Assembly: GCF_014203705.1 (NCBI RefSeq)
Contig: NZ_JACHJR010000001.1
Coordinates: 3,782,001-3,846,000, forward strand
Origin: Kitasatospora gansuensis
Lineage (GTDB): Bacteria > Actinomycetota > Actinomycetes > Streptomycetales > Streptomycetaceae
Reading direction: 5' to 3'
DNA length: 64,000 nucleotides
Of the stretch, positions 49,084 through 57,862 are shown in pieces (positions within the stretch are counted from its first letter, which is position 1; the number at the start of each line of letters is the position of its first letter). The translations under genes and the position numbers were made by a program. Under the pieces are notes generated by a model that saw nothing but the letters and a program-made list of their open reading frames with translations, was not told where the DNA came from and did not search any database.

Positions 49084-50202
49084 ATGAGCCTGCGCCTGAG
49101 GACGATCACCCGTGAGGAACACCTGGCGTTCATCCGGACGCGCCCGTCCGCCAGCCACATGCAGGTGCCGTCCTGGGGCGACGTCAAGTCCGAGTGGCGC
49201 ACCGAGAGCATCGGCTGGCTCGACGAGTCCGACCAGCTGGTCGGGGCCGGCCTGGTGCTCTACCGCCAGCTGCCCAAGCTGAAGCGCTACCTGGCCTACC
49301 TGCCCGAGGGCCCGGTGATCGACTGGTTCGACCGGGACCTGGGCCGGTGGCTCGACCCGATGCTGGCGCACCTCAAGTCGCAGGGCGCCTTCTCGGTGAA
49401 GATGGGCCCCCCGGTGGTGATCCGCCGGTGGAACGCGCCCACCATCAAGGAGGCGATCGCGGGCGGGCAGGCCAAGCGCCTGCGCGACCTGGAGCCGGAC
49501 TGGTACGAGCCGCGCGCCTTCGAGCTGGCCGAGCGGCTGCGCAAGTCCGGCTGGCTGCAGGGCGAGGACGGCGGCGCGGGCTTCGGCGACGTGCAGCCCC
49601 GGTACGTGTTCCAGGTGCCGCTGGCCAACCGCTCGCTGGACGACGTGCAGAAGGGCTTCAACCAGCTCTGGCGCCGGAACATCAAGAAGGCCGAGAAGAG
49701 CGGCGTCGAGGTGGTCCAGGGCGGCTACGAGGACCTCGCGGTCTTCCACAAGCTGTACGTGGTGACCGCCGAGCGGGACCACTTCACGCCCCGACCGCTC
49801 TCCTACTTCCAGCAGATGTGGACGGCGCTCACCGCCGAGGACCCGAACCGGATGCGGCTCTACCTGGCGTACCACGAGGGCGAACCGCTGGCCGCCACCA
49901 CCATGCTGACGGTCGGTGAGCACGTCTGGTACTCCTACGGCGCCTCGGCCAACCACAAGCGCGAGGTCAAGCCGTCCAACGCGATCCAGTGGCGGATGAT
50001 GCGGGACTCCTACGCCCTCGGCGGGAGCATCTACGACCTGCGCGGGATCAGCGACACGCTCGACGAGGACGACCACCTGTTCGGGCTGATCCAGTTCAAG
50101 GTCGGCACCGGCGGCCAGGCCGCCGAGTACGTCGGCGAGTGGGACTTCCCGCTCAACAAGCTGCTGCACAAGGCGCTGGACATCTACATGTCCCGCCGCT
50201 GA
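49084..50202 (+). CDS. femX: FemX-type peptidoglycan interpeptide-bridge transferase
   Basis: 372 aa. The FemAB fold consists of two GNAT-like halves: SHMQVPSWGDVKSEWRTE starts the first, PLANRSLDDVQKGFNQLWRRNIKKAEKSGVEV is the family signature, and WYSYGASANHKREVKPSNAIQWRMM the second. The Streptomyces enzyme adds the first glycine to lipid II using Gly-tRNA. ATG at 49084 after AGAAGGAG. The alanine-racemase-like gene follows after 32 bp, so the two form a cell-wall operon. Confidence 0.88.
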   Translation: MSLRLRTITREEHLAFIRTRPSASHMQVPSWGDVKSEWRTESIGWLDESDQLVGAGLVLYRQLPKLKRYLAYLPEGPVIDWFDRDLGRWLDPMLAHLKSQGAFSVKMGPPVVIRRWNAPTIKEAIAGGQAKRLRDLEPDWYEPRAFELAERLRKSGWLQGEDGGAGFGDVQPRYVFQVPLANRSLDDVQKGFNQLWRRNIKKAEKSGVEVVQGGYEDLAVFHKLYVVTAERDHFTPRPLSYFQQMWTALTAEDPNRMRLYLAYHEGEPLAATTMLTVGEHVWYSYGASANHKREVKPSNAIQWRMMRDSYALGGSIYDLRGISDTLDEDDHLFGLIQFKVGTGGQAAEYVGEWDFPLNKLLHKALDIYMSRR

Positions 50203-50234
50203 CCGACCGTCACACCGCCCGGGGAGAGAAGCCG

Positions 50235-51284
50235 ATGACCCTGTCGCTGTACCTGGACACCGCCCGGTGGCGGGCCCACCAGCAGTCCGTGCTGGCCGAG
50301 TTCCCCGGTCTGGTGCCGGTGGCCAAGGGCAACGGCTACGGGCTCGGCAACGCCCGGCTGGCCGAGGAGGCGACCCGGCTCGGCGCCGGGCTGCTGGCGG
50401 TCGGCACCGCCGACGAGGCGCGGGCGGCGGCCGGGGTCTTCACCGGCGAGCTGCTGGTGCTCACCCCGTACCGGACCGGCGAGGAGCCGCTCCCGCTCGG
50501 GGTGATCCGCACCGTGGCGCACCTGGAGGCGGCCCGGGCGCTGCCGGCCGGCTCCCGGGTGGTGGTGGAGTGCATGACCTCGATGCGCCGGCACGGCATC
50601 GCGCCCGGCGACCTGGCGCACCTGCCGACCGACGGGGTCACCCTGGAGGGCTTCGCGCTGCACCTGCCGCTGGACCGGCCAGGGGGGTCCCCCCGCCCGG
50701 AGGTTGGGGGAGGTTCCGAATCGGTGGCCGAGGTGGCCGACTGGGTGGACGCGATCGCGGCGGCCGGGCTGCCGACCGGCACGGTCTACCTGAGCCACCT
50801 CGGCTCGGCCGACCTGGCGCGGCTGGCGCAGCGCTACCCGGCCACCGCCTTCCGGTCCCGGATCGGCACCCGGCTCTGGCTCGGCGATCCCGGCGCGCTG
50901 CAGGCCAGGGCCACCGTCATGGACGTCACCCCGGTGGCCAAGGGCGACAGGTACGGCTACCGCCAGCACCGGGCGCCCTCGGACGGTCACCTGCTGGTGG
51001 TCTCCGGCGGCACCGCGCACGGGGTGGGGCTGGAGGCCCCCAAGTACGTGCACGGGATAGTGCCCCGGGCCAAGGGCCTGGCCCGGGCGGGCCTGGCCAC
51101 CGTCAACCGCACCCTCTCGCCGTACGCCTGGACCGGCCGGCAGCTCTGGTTCGCCGAGCCGCCGCACATGCAGGTGAGCATCCTGTTCCTGCCCACCGGC
51201 GGCAAGCCGCCGGTGATCGGTGACGAGCTCGCGCTGAACACCCGTCACACCACCACCCACTTCGACCGGGTGGTGGACGGCTAG
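50235..51284 (+). CDS. Alanine racemase-like PLP protein
   Basis: 349 aa. The PLP lysine is in VAKGNGYGLG near residue 35 and the barrel continues with LLAVGTADEARAA, GFALHLPLD, and YLSHLGSADLARLAQ. The C-terminal part keeps RIGTRLWLGDPG and VAKGDRYGYRQHR. It is shorter and more divergent than true Alr, so racemase activity is uncertain. Residues about 150-165 (GGSPRPEVGGGSES) are encoded by an inserted Streptomyces-type intergenic repeat. Same operon as femX; convergent with the GT87 gene. Confidence 0.75.
   Translation: MTLSLYLDTARWRAHQQSVLAEFPGLVPVAKGNGYGLGNARLAEEATRLGAGLLAVGTADEARAAAGVFTGELLVLTPYRTGEEPLPLGVIRTVAHLEAARALPAGSRVVVECMTSMRRHGIAPGDLAHLPTDGVTLEGFALHLPLDRPGGSPRPEVGGGSESVAEVADWVDAIAAAGLPTGTVYLSHLGSADLARLAQRYPATAFRSRIGTRLWLGDPGALQARATVMDVTPVAKGDRYGYRQHRAPSDGHLLVVSGGTAHGVGLEAPKYVHGIVPRAKGLARAGLATVNRTLSPYAWTGRQLWFAEPPHMQVSILFLPTGGKPPVIGDELALNTRHTTTHFDRVVDG
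50681..50713. repeat. Streptomyces-type GC-rich repeat inside a coding region
   Basis: AGGGGGGTCCCCCCGCCCGG followed by AGGTTGGGGGAGG. The shape (GGGGGGTCCCCCC then a GTTGGGGGAG end) matches a repeat common between Streptomyces genes (recalled). It adds an in-frame loop to the alanine-racemase-like protein. Confidence 0.6.
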
Positions 51285-51288
51285 TCGT

Positions 51289-52842
51289 TCAGTCGTTCGG
51301 GACGGAGCTCTGCTCGGGCAGCCAGTCGGCCTGCTCCGGCAGCTGGTAGTCCTGGTACGTGCGCTCCTCGCGCAGCCGGCGGGCCTGGCCGAGCACGAAG
51401 ACGTCCGGGGCCTGGTCCAGCACCCCGCCCGACGGGTCGTCACTGCCGTCCCAGCGGACCGGATCGAGCTCCGGGCGAAGGATGTCGCGGACCACCAGGT
51501 AGCACAGGTACAGGGTGCCGAGCAGGTGCAGCACGATCGCCAGGTGGTACCAGTCCTGGCCGATGCCGTGCTGCTTGGAGTCGCCGGTGAAGGCCAGGTA
51601 GGACCAGACGCCGAGGAAGTACAGCACCTCGCAGGCCTGCCAGATCAGGAAGTCCCGCCAGCGCGGCCGGGCCAGCGCGGCGAGCGGGATCAGCCAGAGC
51701 ACGTACTGCGGCGAGTAGACCTTGTTGGTCAGGATGAACGCGGCCACCACCAGGAAGGCCAGCTGGGCGAAGCGCGGGCGGCGCGGGGCGGAGAGCGCGA
51801 GCCAGCAGATCCCCAGGCAGCTGACGATCAGCAGGCCGGCGATCCAGGTGTTCAGGGTCTCCAGCTGCTTGCCGCGGTCCTGCATGAGGATCAGCCAGAA
51901 CGAGCCGAAGTCCTCCTTGCGGGTCTGGCTGAAGGTGTAGAAGGTGGCCCAGCCCTTCCAGTTGGCCGCCATCACCGGCAGGTTGACCAGCAGCCAGGCG
52001 CCGAGCGCGCCGCCGGTGGCCGCCCAGAAGGCGCGCCAGCGGCCGGCCCGCCAGCAGAGCACCAGAAGCGGGCCGAGCAGCAGCAGGGGGTAGAGCTTGG
52101 CCGCGGTGGCCAGACCGATGAAGACCCCGGCCCAGACCGGGCGGCGGCCGGACCAGTAGGCCATCGCGACGGCGCAGAAGGCGACCGCCAACAGGTCCCA
52201 GTTGATGGTGAAGTTGAGCGCCAGCGCGGGGGCCAGCGCGAACAGCAGCGCGTCCCAGGGGCGGCGGCGGTGGGTCCGGGTGAGCGCGACCACGGTGACC
52301 ACCGCGCAGACCATCAGCATCCCGGCGTTGATCAGCCAGAACAGCTGCTCGCGGGTCTCGGTGGAGCCGCCGCCGGGCGTCAGCCAGGCCGCCACCTGCA
52401 TGAACAGGCCGGTCAGCACCGGGTATTCGAGGTACTGCATGTCCGGGCTGGGCTGCGGCAGCATGTCGACGTACGGGGTCAGCCCGGTGGCGAAGCCGCG
52501 CCAGGTGTACAGGTGCGGGATGTCGCTGTAACAGGCGTGGGTGTACTGGGTGGTGGCGCCGCGGAACCAGCCGCCGTCGTAGCAGGGCAGCTTCTGGATC
52601 ATGCCCAGCACGCAGACCACGATCACCGCGACGGCCAGGAAGCGGGCCGGGATCCACCAGTTGACGCCGAGCAGGGCGCGGCGTCCCGGCGGGCCGCCGA
52701 GCAGTTCGCTGCCCGCGGCGGAGACCGGGTCCTCGTCCGCGGGGACGACCACCGTGTTCGGCAGCGGGCCCGCCTCATCGTCCACCGGCACCGTGGCCGT
52801 GCTGCCGTTCTCGTCCCGAGCGCTCGACGTCATGGCGGACAT
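51289..52842 (-). CDS. GT87-type polyprenol-phosphate-mannose-dependent mannosyltransferase
   Basis: 517 aa from the ATG at 52842. About ten membrane segments follow a cytoplasmic N-terminal tail. The first extracytoplasmic loop has DIPHLYTWRGFATGLTPYVD and MQYLEYPVLTGLF, typical of DUF2029/GT87 enzymes, which use polyprenol-phosphate-mannose outside the membrane. LGVNWWIPARFLAVAVIVVCVLG is the first helix. The donor would come from ppm1 at 9145. The exact acceptor is unknown. Convergent with the alanine-racemase-like gene, 4 bp apart. Confidence 0.8.
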   Translation of the reverse strand: MSAMTSSARDENGSTATVPVDDEAGPLPNTVVVPADEDPVSAAGSELLGGPPGRRALLGVNWWIPARFLAVAVIVVCVLGMIQKLPCYDGGWFRGATTQYTHACYSDIPHLYTWRGFATGLTPYVDMLPQPSPDMQYLEYPVLTGLFMQVAAWLTPGGGSTETREQLFWLINAGMLMVCAVVTVVALTRTHRRRPWDALLFALAPALALNFTINWDLLAVAFCAVAMAYWSGRRPVWAGVFIGLATAAKLYPLLLLGPLLVLCWRAGRWRAFWAATGGALGAWLLVNLPVMAANWKGWATFYTFSQTRKEDFGSFWLILMQDRGKQLETLNTWIAGLLIVSCLGICWLALSAPRRPRFAQLAFLVVAAFILTNKVYSPQYVLWLIPLAALARPRWRDFLIWQACEVLYFLGVWSYLAFTGDSKQHGIGQDWYHLAIVLHLLGTLYLCYLVVRDILRPELDPVRWDGSDDPSGGVLDQAPDVFVLGQARRLREERTYQDYQLPEQADWLPEQSSVPND

Positions 52843-52953
52843 GATGCCGCACCGTTCCGCTCCGTAGGAGCTGCCCCCGCCAACCGGTTCCGAACGGACC
52901 GGTGGCGGCCCTCCGAGGAGGACCGCCACCGGGTACTTCGGGTTCCGCGTCGG

Positions 52954-55551
52954 TCAGGGACTGGTGCCGTTGGGCGCCACGCCGTTGGCCGGGTCGCTGG
53001 AGGGACTGCCGCTCCCCGACGGCGAGCCGGAAGGACGGCCCGACTTGCTCGGCTTGGGCGAGGCCGACCCGCTCGGGCAGAACGCCGGGATCAGGCAGGA
53101 CTCGGTGGCGCTCGGCGTGTTGCTCGGCGTGGCCGGCGCGCTCGGGGTGAGCGTCGGGACCGTGGGCGCGATCGTGGTCGGGTCGGCGACCGGCGCGGTC
53201 GCGCTCGCCGAGGCGGAGGCCGAGGCGGTGGCCGGGGCGCCCGAGGAGTCGATCTGCTCGCCGATCTCGCCCGGCTTCGGGAAGGTCTCCTTCGGCTGAC
53301 CGTTCAGGATGATCTTCATGTAGCGGGTGAAGATGTCGGTCGGGAAGTCACCACCGTGCACCTCGTCCTTGCCCGCGGTGCCGTCCAGCGTCTGCAGGCC
53401 GGGCTTGCCCGCCTCCTCCCGCCACATGCCGACCGAGGTGACCAGCGAGGGGGTGTAGCCGACCCACCAGGCGGACAGGCCGCGGTCGGTGGTACCGGTC
53501 TTGCCGGCGATCTGCCGGCCGAGCGCGTTGGTCTTCTCACCGGTGCCGTTCTTGGCCACGTTCACCAGCACGTCGGTCACGTTGTCCGCGACCACCTCCT
53601 CCAGCACCGCCTTGGGCGTGGGCTTGGCGAAGCTCTTCAGCTCGGCGCCCTCGCGGATCACCTTGCTGACCGAGTACGGGTCGGTCTGCTGGCCGCGGGC
53701 CGCGAACACCGAGTAGGCCGAGGCCAGTCGGATCGCACTGGGGGTGGAGGTGCCGAGCGGGAAGGTGATGGTCGAGGAGTCGGTCAGGCTCTCCTTGCGC
53801 AGGCCCATCTGCTCCACCAGGTTGCCCACCACCTTGGTGCCGACGTCCTGGCCGAGCTGCACGAACGGCACGTTGTACGAGTTGCGCATCGCCTCCTTGA
53901 GCGAGACGTAACCCGGCATCCCCTTGCCGCTGTTCTTCTGGTGGTACGGCTTGCCGTCGTCGCCGATCACCGGCGAGCCGTCCAGCTTGTGGATCTCCGT
54001 CTTGTCGTCGGCGAGGTAGCGGCTCTCCGCGTTGATCCGCTTCGGCTTGCCGTCGTTGCCGGTCTCGGTCTGCACGCCGTACTGCATCGCGGCGGCCAGC
54101 ACGAAGGGCTTGAAGGTCGAGCCGACCGGGACGCCGAGGGTGTCGGCGTTGTTGGTGTGGTGGCCCGTCTCGACGCCGGGACCACCGTAGATCGCCACGA
54201 TCGCACCGTCGTTGGGCAGCACCGAGGCCGCGCCGATCTGGACGAACTTGTCCTTCTCGCGCTTGTCCGGCTTCAGGGTCTCCGCCTGGAAGTCGTCGAC
54301 CGCCTTCTTCAGCGCGTCGACCTTGTCCTTCTGGAACGTGGTGTGGATCTGGTAGCCGCCCTTGGCGAGCGCGGCCTCCGTGATGGTCTTGTCCTTGCTC
54401 ATCAGGTACTTGTTGACCACCTCGACCATGTAGCTGACCTGGCCGTTCATGCTGGCCGGGGCCTTCTTGGCGGTCGGCTCGGGGAAGACGGCACAGGTGG
54501 CCCGCTTCTCCTTGGTGATGGCGCCGGTGGTGACCATCCGGTCCAGCACCTCGTTCCAGCGCTTGACCGCCCGCTCGTGGTTGGCCGGGCTGGTGGCCGG
54601 GTCGTAGAGCGCGGCGCCCTTGAGCAGACCGGCCAGCAGCGCGCTCTGGCAGAGGTCCAGGTCCTTCGCGTTCACCCCGTAGTACGCCTGGGCGGCGGCC
54701 TGGGCGCCGGTGGCGCCGCGGCCGAACCAGCTGCTGTTCAGGTAGCCGGTGAGGATCTTGTCCTTGCCGTACTCCTGGTTCACCTTGAGGGTGATGAAGA
54801 GCTCCCTGGCCTTACGGCTCAGGGTCTGGTCCTGGTTCAGGTAGGCGTTCTTGACGTACTGCTGGGTGATGGTCGAGCCGCCCTGGGTCTCACCACCGGT
54901 GGCCATGTTGTAGACCGCCCGGGCGATGCCCTTGGGGTCGATACCGCTGTCGTCCCAGAACGACGCGTTCTCGGTCGAGATGGCCGCGTTCTGCAGGTCC
55001 TTGCTGATGTCGCCGAGCTGCACCACCTGTCGGTTGGTGTCGCCCTGACGGGTCATCTCGCTGCCGTCGGCCCAGTAGTAGATGTTGTTCTGGGTCTCCA
55101 CGACCTTGTTCACGTCGGGGATCGGCGTCATCGCGTAGGTCACGCCGACCGCGCCCACCCCGGTCCCGAAGAACAGCAGGAAGGTGCTCAACTGCAGCTT
55201 CCAGGACGGGATCCAGCGCCGGAAGCCGGTCTTGCCGAAGCGCGGGTAGTCGATGAAGCGCTTCTTGGCCGGCTTGCCGTTCCGCCCGACCGGGGGCGCA
55301 CCGGCGGCGGCCGCACCGCGGCCGGCGGTGCCGCCACCACTGCGGGTGGCCTGCTGCCTGCGCATCTCGGCCCGGGTCAGCCGCGGCTGCTGGGCGGTCG
55401 GCCGGCCCCCCGAGGGGCGTTCGCCGCCACGGGTGTACGAGGGCGCGCCCTCCGGCGGGCTGCCGTAGGCGTACGGGCGCCCGTCGTCGGCCTGCTGGCC
55501 CGACGGTTCCTCGCCGCCCGGGTTGGACGACCTCCGACGGTGTTCGCTCAT
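52954..55551 (-). CDS. Class A penicillin-binding protein
   Basis: 865 aa. A disordered cytoplasmic tail (1-115) is followed by one membrane helix (LQLSTFLLFFGTGVGAVGVTYA). The GT51 glycosyltransferase domain has STENASFWDDSGID and GGSTITQQYVKNAYL. The transpeptidase domain has the serine motif STFKPF, SYN in NSYNVPF and KTGTT (all three intact). A proline/serine-rich tail (SASASASATAPVADPTT) follows. It polymerises and cross-links peptidoglycan. Divergent from the PadR gene, with 322 bp between. Confidence 0.93.
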   Translation of the reverse strand: MSEHRRRSSNPGGEEPSGQQADDGRPYAYGSPPEGAPSYTRGGERPSGGRPTAQQPRLTRAEMRRQQATRSGGGTAGRGAAAAGAPPVGRNGKPAKKRFIDYPRFGKTGFRRWIPSWKLQLSTFLLFFGTGVGAVGVTYAMTPIPDVNKVVETQNNIYYWADGSEMTRQGDTNRQVVQLGDISKDLQNAAISTENASFWDDSGIDPKGIARAVYNMATGGETQGGSTITQQYVKNAYLNQDQTLSRKARELFITLKVNQEYGKDKILTGYLNSSWFGRGATGAQAAAQAYYGVNAKDLDLCQSALLAGLLKGAALYDPATSPANHERAVKRWNEVLDRMVTTGAITKEKRATCAVFPEPTAKKAPASMNGQVSYMVEVVNKYLMSKDKTITEAALAKGGYQIHTTFQKDKVDALKKAVDDFQAETLKPDKREKDKFVQIGAASVLPNDGAIVAIYGGPGVETGHHTNNADTLGVPVGSTFKPFVLAAAMQYGVQTETGNDGKPKRINAESRYLADDKTEIHKLDGSPVIGDDGKPYHQKNSGKGMPGYVSLKEAMRNSYNVPFVQLGQDVGTKVVGNLVEQMGLRKESLTDSSTITFPLGTSTPSAIRLASAYSVFAARGQQTDPYSVSKVIREGAELKSFAKPTPKAVLEEVVADNVTDVLVNVAKNGTGEKTNALGRQIAGKTGTTDRGLSAWWVGYTPSLVTSVGMWREEAGKPGLQTLDGTAGKDEVHGGDFPTDIFTRYMKIILNGQPKETFPKPGEIGEQIDSSGAPATASASASASATAPVADPTTIAPTVPTLTPSAPATPSNTPSATESCLIPAFCPSGSASPKPSKSGRPSGSPSGSGSPSSDPANGVAPNGTSP

Positions 55552-55801
55552 CTTCCAGCCACTCCTCGGTCCTCGCGCACGACCGACAGCCCGTGCACAC
55601 GCGACAGAGTACGCAGCTGGAAATCGCACCTAATCGGGCATCAGGTGTCAACTGCCGCATAACGGCACCAGATCATTACATGCCCGTTGCCAACCTGGCC
55701 CCGGACAGCCCTTGACGGCCGCTCAGCTCCGCCGTCCGGACATCCTGTGATCACATTCACCCGAGTCGCTCTTGCCCGTTCCGTGACCCAGGTTTACTGT
55801 T

Positions 55802-55815
55802 CTCGATATATCGAG
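55802..55815. promoter_or_regulatory. Palindromic candidate PadR operator
   Basis: CTCGATATATCGAG is a perfect 14-bp palindrome, AT-rich within a GC-rich region, 58 bp upstream of the PadR start and between two divergent genes (interval 55552-55873). A related half-site follows (GATACATCGG). Confidence 0.6.
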
Positions 55816-55873
55816 CCGATACATCGGAGCGACATAACGGCCGGGCATACCGGCGGAGGGAGGCGGAACGACA

Positions 55874-56545
55874 GTGAGCAGGCGCTCGGGAGTCCTGGAG
55901 TTCGCCGTCCTCGGCCTGCTGCACGACGCCCCGATGCACGGCTACGAGCTGCGCAAGCGGCTCAACGTCCTGCTCGGCTCGTTCCGCGCGTTCTCCTACG
56001 GCACGCTCTACCCCTGCCTGAAGAGCCTGGTGGCCCAGGGCTTCCTGGTCGAGGACAACCCCGACACGGAGTACGTCCCCGCCACCGCGCTCAACGGCAA
56101 GCGGTCGAAGATCGTCTACCGGCTGTCCGCCGAGGGCAAGCAGCGCTTCGAGGAGCTGCTCGCCGACTCGGGTCCGGACGCCTGGGAGGACGAGCACTTC
56201 GGGGTGCACTTCGCCTTCTTCGGTCAGACCGACCGGGCCGTGCGGATGCGCGTCCTGGAGGGCCGCCGCAGCCGGCTGGAGGAGCGGCTGGAGCGGATGC
56301 GCAGCTCGATCGCCCGTACCCGCGAGCGGTTCGACGACTACACGCTCGAACTGCAGCGGCACGGTCTCGAGTCGGTGGAGCGCGAGGTCCGCTGGCTCAA
56401 CGAGCTGATCGAGACCGAGCGGGCCAACCGGACCGGGCGCCCCGGCGCCGCACCCGGTGACACCAGTACTTCGGACGGCCGTGGCCAGGAGGCCGGGTCT
56501 CCTGACCCGCCGAGGCCACCGCACGACCGCCCGGGGCGTTCCTGA
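55874..56545 (+). CDS. PadR-family transcriptional regulator
   Basis: 223 aa. The N-terminal winged helix is VLEFAVLGLLHDAPMHGYELRKRL and SYGTLYPCLKSLVAQGFLVE. The C-terminal coiled-coil dimerisation half (RLEERLERMRSSIARTRERFD) is followed by a disordered tail. GTG at 55874 follows GGAGGGAGG. It precedes the inositol synthase gene by 132 bp in the same direction, an arrangement I recall in other Streptomyces, so it may regulate ino1 as well as itself. Confidence 0.88.
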   Translation: MSRRSGVLEFAVLGLLHDAPMHGYELRKRLNVLLGSFRAFSYGTLYPCLKSLVAQGFLVEDNPDTEYVPATALNGKRSKIVYRLSAEGKQRFEELLADSGPDAWEDEHFGVHFAFFGQTDRAVRMRVLEGRRSRLEERLERMRSSIARTRERFDDYTLELQRHGLESVEREVRWLNELIETERANRTGRPGAAPGDTSTSDGRGQEAGSPDPPRPPHDRPGRS

Positions 56546-56677
56546 CGGGAACGCTGACCTCGCCGCCACCCTCGGGTGCGTGCGGCGGGACTGGGCGCGT
56601 CGCGCCCACCAGAGAAGAGAAGTTGAGCGAGACCGCCCGATCGGGTGGGCCTCATGAGATCAGAGGGAGCAACCGGA

Positions 56678-57760
56678 ATGGGTTCGGTTCGCGTAGCCAT
56701 CGTGGGCGTCGGCAACTGTGCCGCGTCGCTGGTTCAGGGTGTCGAGTACTACAAGGACGCCGACCCCGCCGGCAAGGTCCCCGGGCTGATGCACGTGCAG
56801 TTCGGCGACTACCACGTCGGTGACGTGGAGTTCGTCGCCGCGTTCGACGTCGACGCCAAGAAGGTCGGCTTCGACCTCGCGGACGCCATCGGCGCCAGCG
56901 AGAACAACACCATCAAGATCTGCGACGTGCCGCCGACCGGCGTCACCGTGCAGCGTGGTCACACCCTCGACGGTCTCGGCAAGTACTACCTCGAGACCAT
57001 CGAGCAGTCCGACGAGGCCCCGGTCGACGTCGTCCAGGTCCTGAAGGACCGCCAGGTCGACGTCCTGGTCTGCTACCTGCCGGTCGGTTCCGAGCAGGCT
57101 GCCAAGTTCTACGCCCAGTGCGCCATCGACGCCAAGGTCGCGTTCGTCAACGCCCTCCCGGTCTTCATCGCCGGCACCAAGGAGTGGGCGGACAAGTTCA
57201 CCGAGGCCGGCGTGCCGATCGTCGGTGACGACATCAAGTCGCAGGTCGGCGCGACCATCACGCACCGCGTGATGGCGAAGCTCTTCGAGGACCGCGGTGT
57301 CCTGCTGGAGCGCACCATGCAGCTGAACGTCGGCGGCAACATGGACTTCAAGAACATGCTCGAGCGTGAGCGCCTCGAGTCCAAGAAGATCTCGAAGACC
57401 AACGCCGTCACCTCCCAGGTCCGCGACCGCGACATGGGTGCCAAGAACGTCCACATCGGCCCGTCCGACTACGTCGCGTGGCTCGACGACCGCAAGTGGG
57501 CGTACGTCCGCCTCGAGGGCCGCGCGTTCGGCGACGTCCCGCTGAACCTCGAGTACAAGCTCGAGGTCTGGGACTCCCCGAACTCGGCCGGTGTCATCAT
57601 CGACGCCGTCCGCGCCGCGAAGATCGCGCTGGACCGGGGCATCGGTGGCCCGATCCTGTCGGCGTCCTCGTACTTCATGAAGTCCCCGCCGGTGCAGTAC
57701 TTCGACGACGAGGCCCGCGACAACGTGGAGAAGTTCATCCGCGGCGAGGTCGAGCGCTGA
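56678..57760 (+). CDS. ino1: myo-Inositol-1-phosphate synthase
   Basis: 360 aa. NAD-binding [77 protein letters not shown] and [20 protein letters not shown] are the conserved blocks of bacterial Ino1. It converts glucose-6-P to inositol-1-P for phosphatidylinositol and mycothiol. ATG at 56678 after GAGGGAG. The gene uses mostly optimal codons, consistent with high expression. Strong terminator at 57778-57814. Confidence 0.97.
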   Translation: MGSVRVAIVGVGNCAASLVQGVEYYKDADPAGKVPGLMHVQFGDYHVGDVEFVAAFDVDAKKVGFDLADAIGASENNTIKICDVPPTGVTVQRGHTLDGLGKYYLETIEQSDEAPVDVVQVLKDRQVDVLVCYLPVGSEQAAKFYAQCAIDAKVAFVNALPVFIAGTKEWADKFTEAGVPIVGDDIKSQVGATITHRVMAKLFEDRGVLLERTMQLNVGGNMDFKNMLERERLESKKISKTNAVTSQVRDRDMGAKNVHIGPSDYVAWLDDRKWAYVRLEGRAFGDVPLNLEYKLEVWDSPNSAGVIIDAVRAAKIALDRGIGGPILSASSYFMKSPPVQYFDDEARDNVEKFIRGEVER

Positions 57761-57777
57761 AGCGCCTGAGCTGACGA

Positions 57778-57814
57778 CCCGAGGGGCCCTGACCAATGGT
57801 CAGGGCCCCTCGGG
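57778..57814 (+). terminator. Strong terminator of ino1
   Basis: 17-bp perfect stem (57778-57794 / 57798-57814), AAT loop, followed by CTTTTCT. Confidence 0.93.
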
Positions 57815-57862
57815 CTTTTCTCCGCTGACCCCGGGTCGACGGAGCCCGTGCGGGATCCGGCC

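Noticed and set aside
51526..55662. 1378-codon plus-strand open frame across the GT87 and PBP genes
   Set aside because: Both minus-strand genes have complete catalytic motifs; the long opposite frame is a by-product of high GC.
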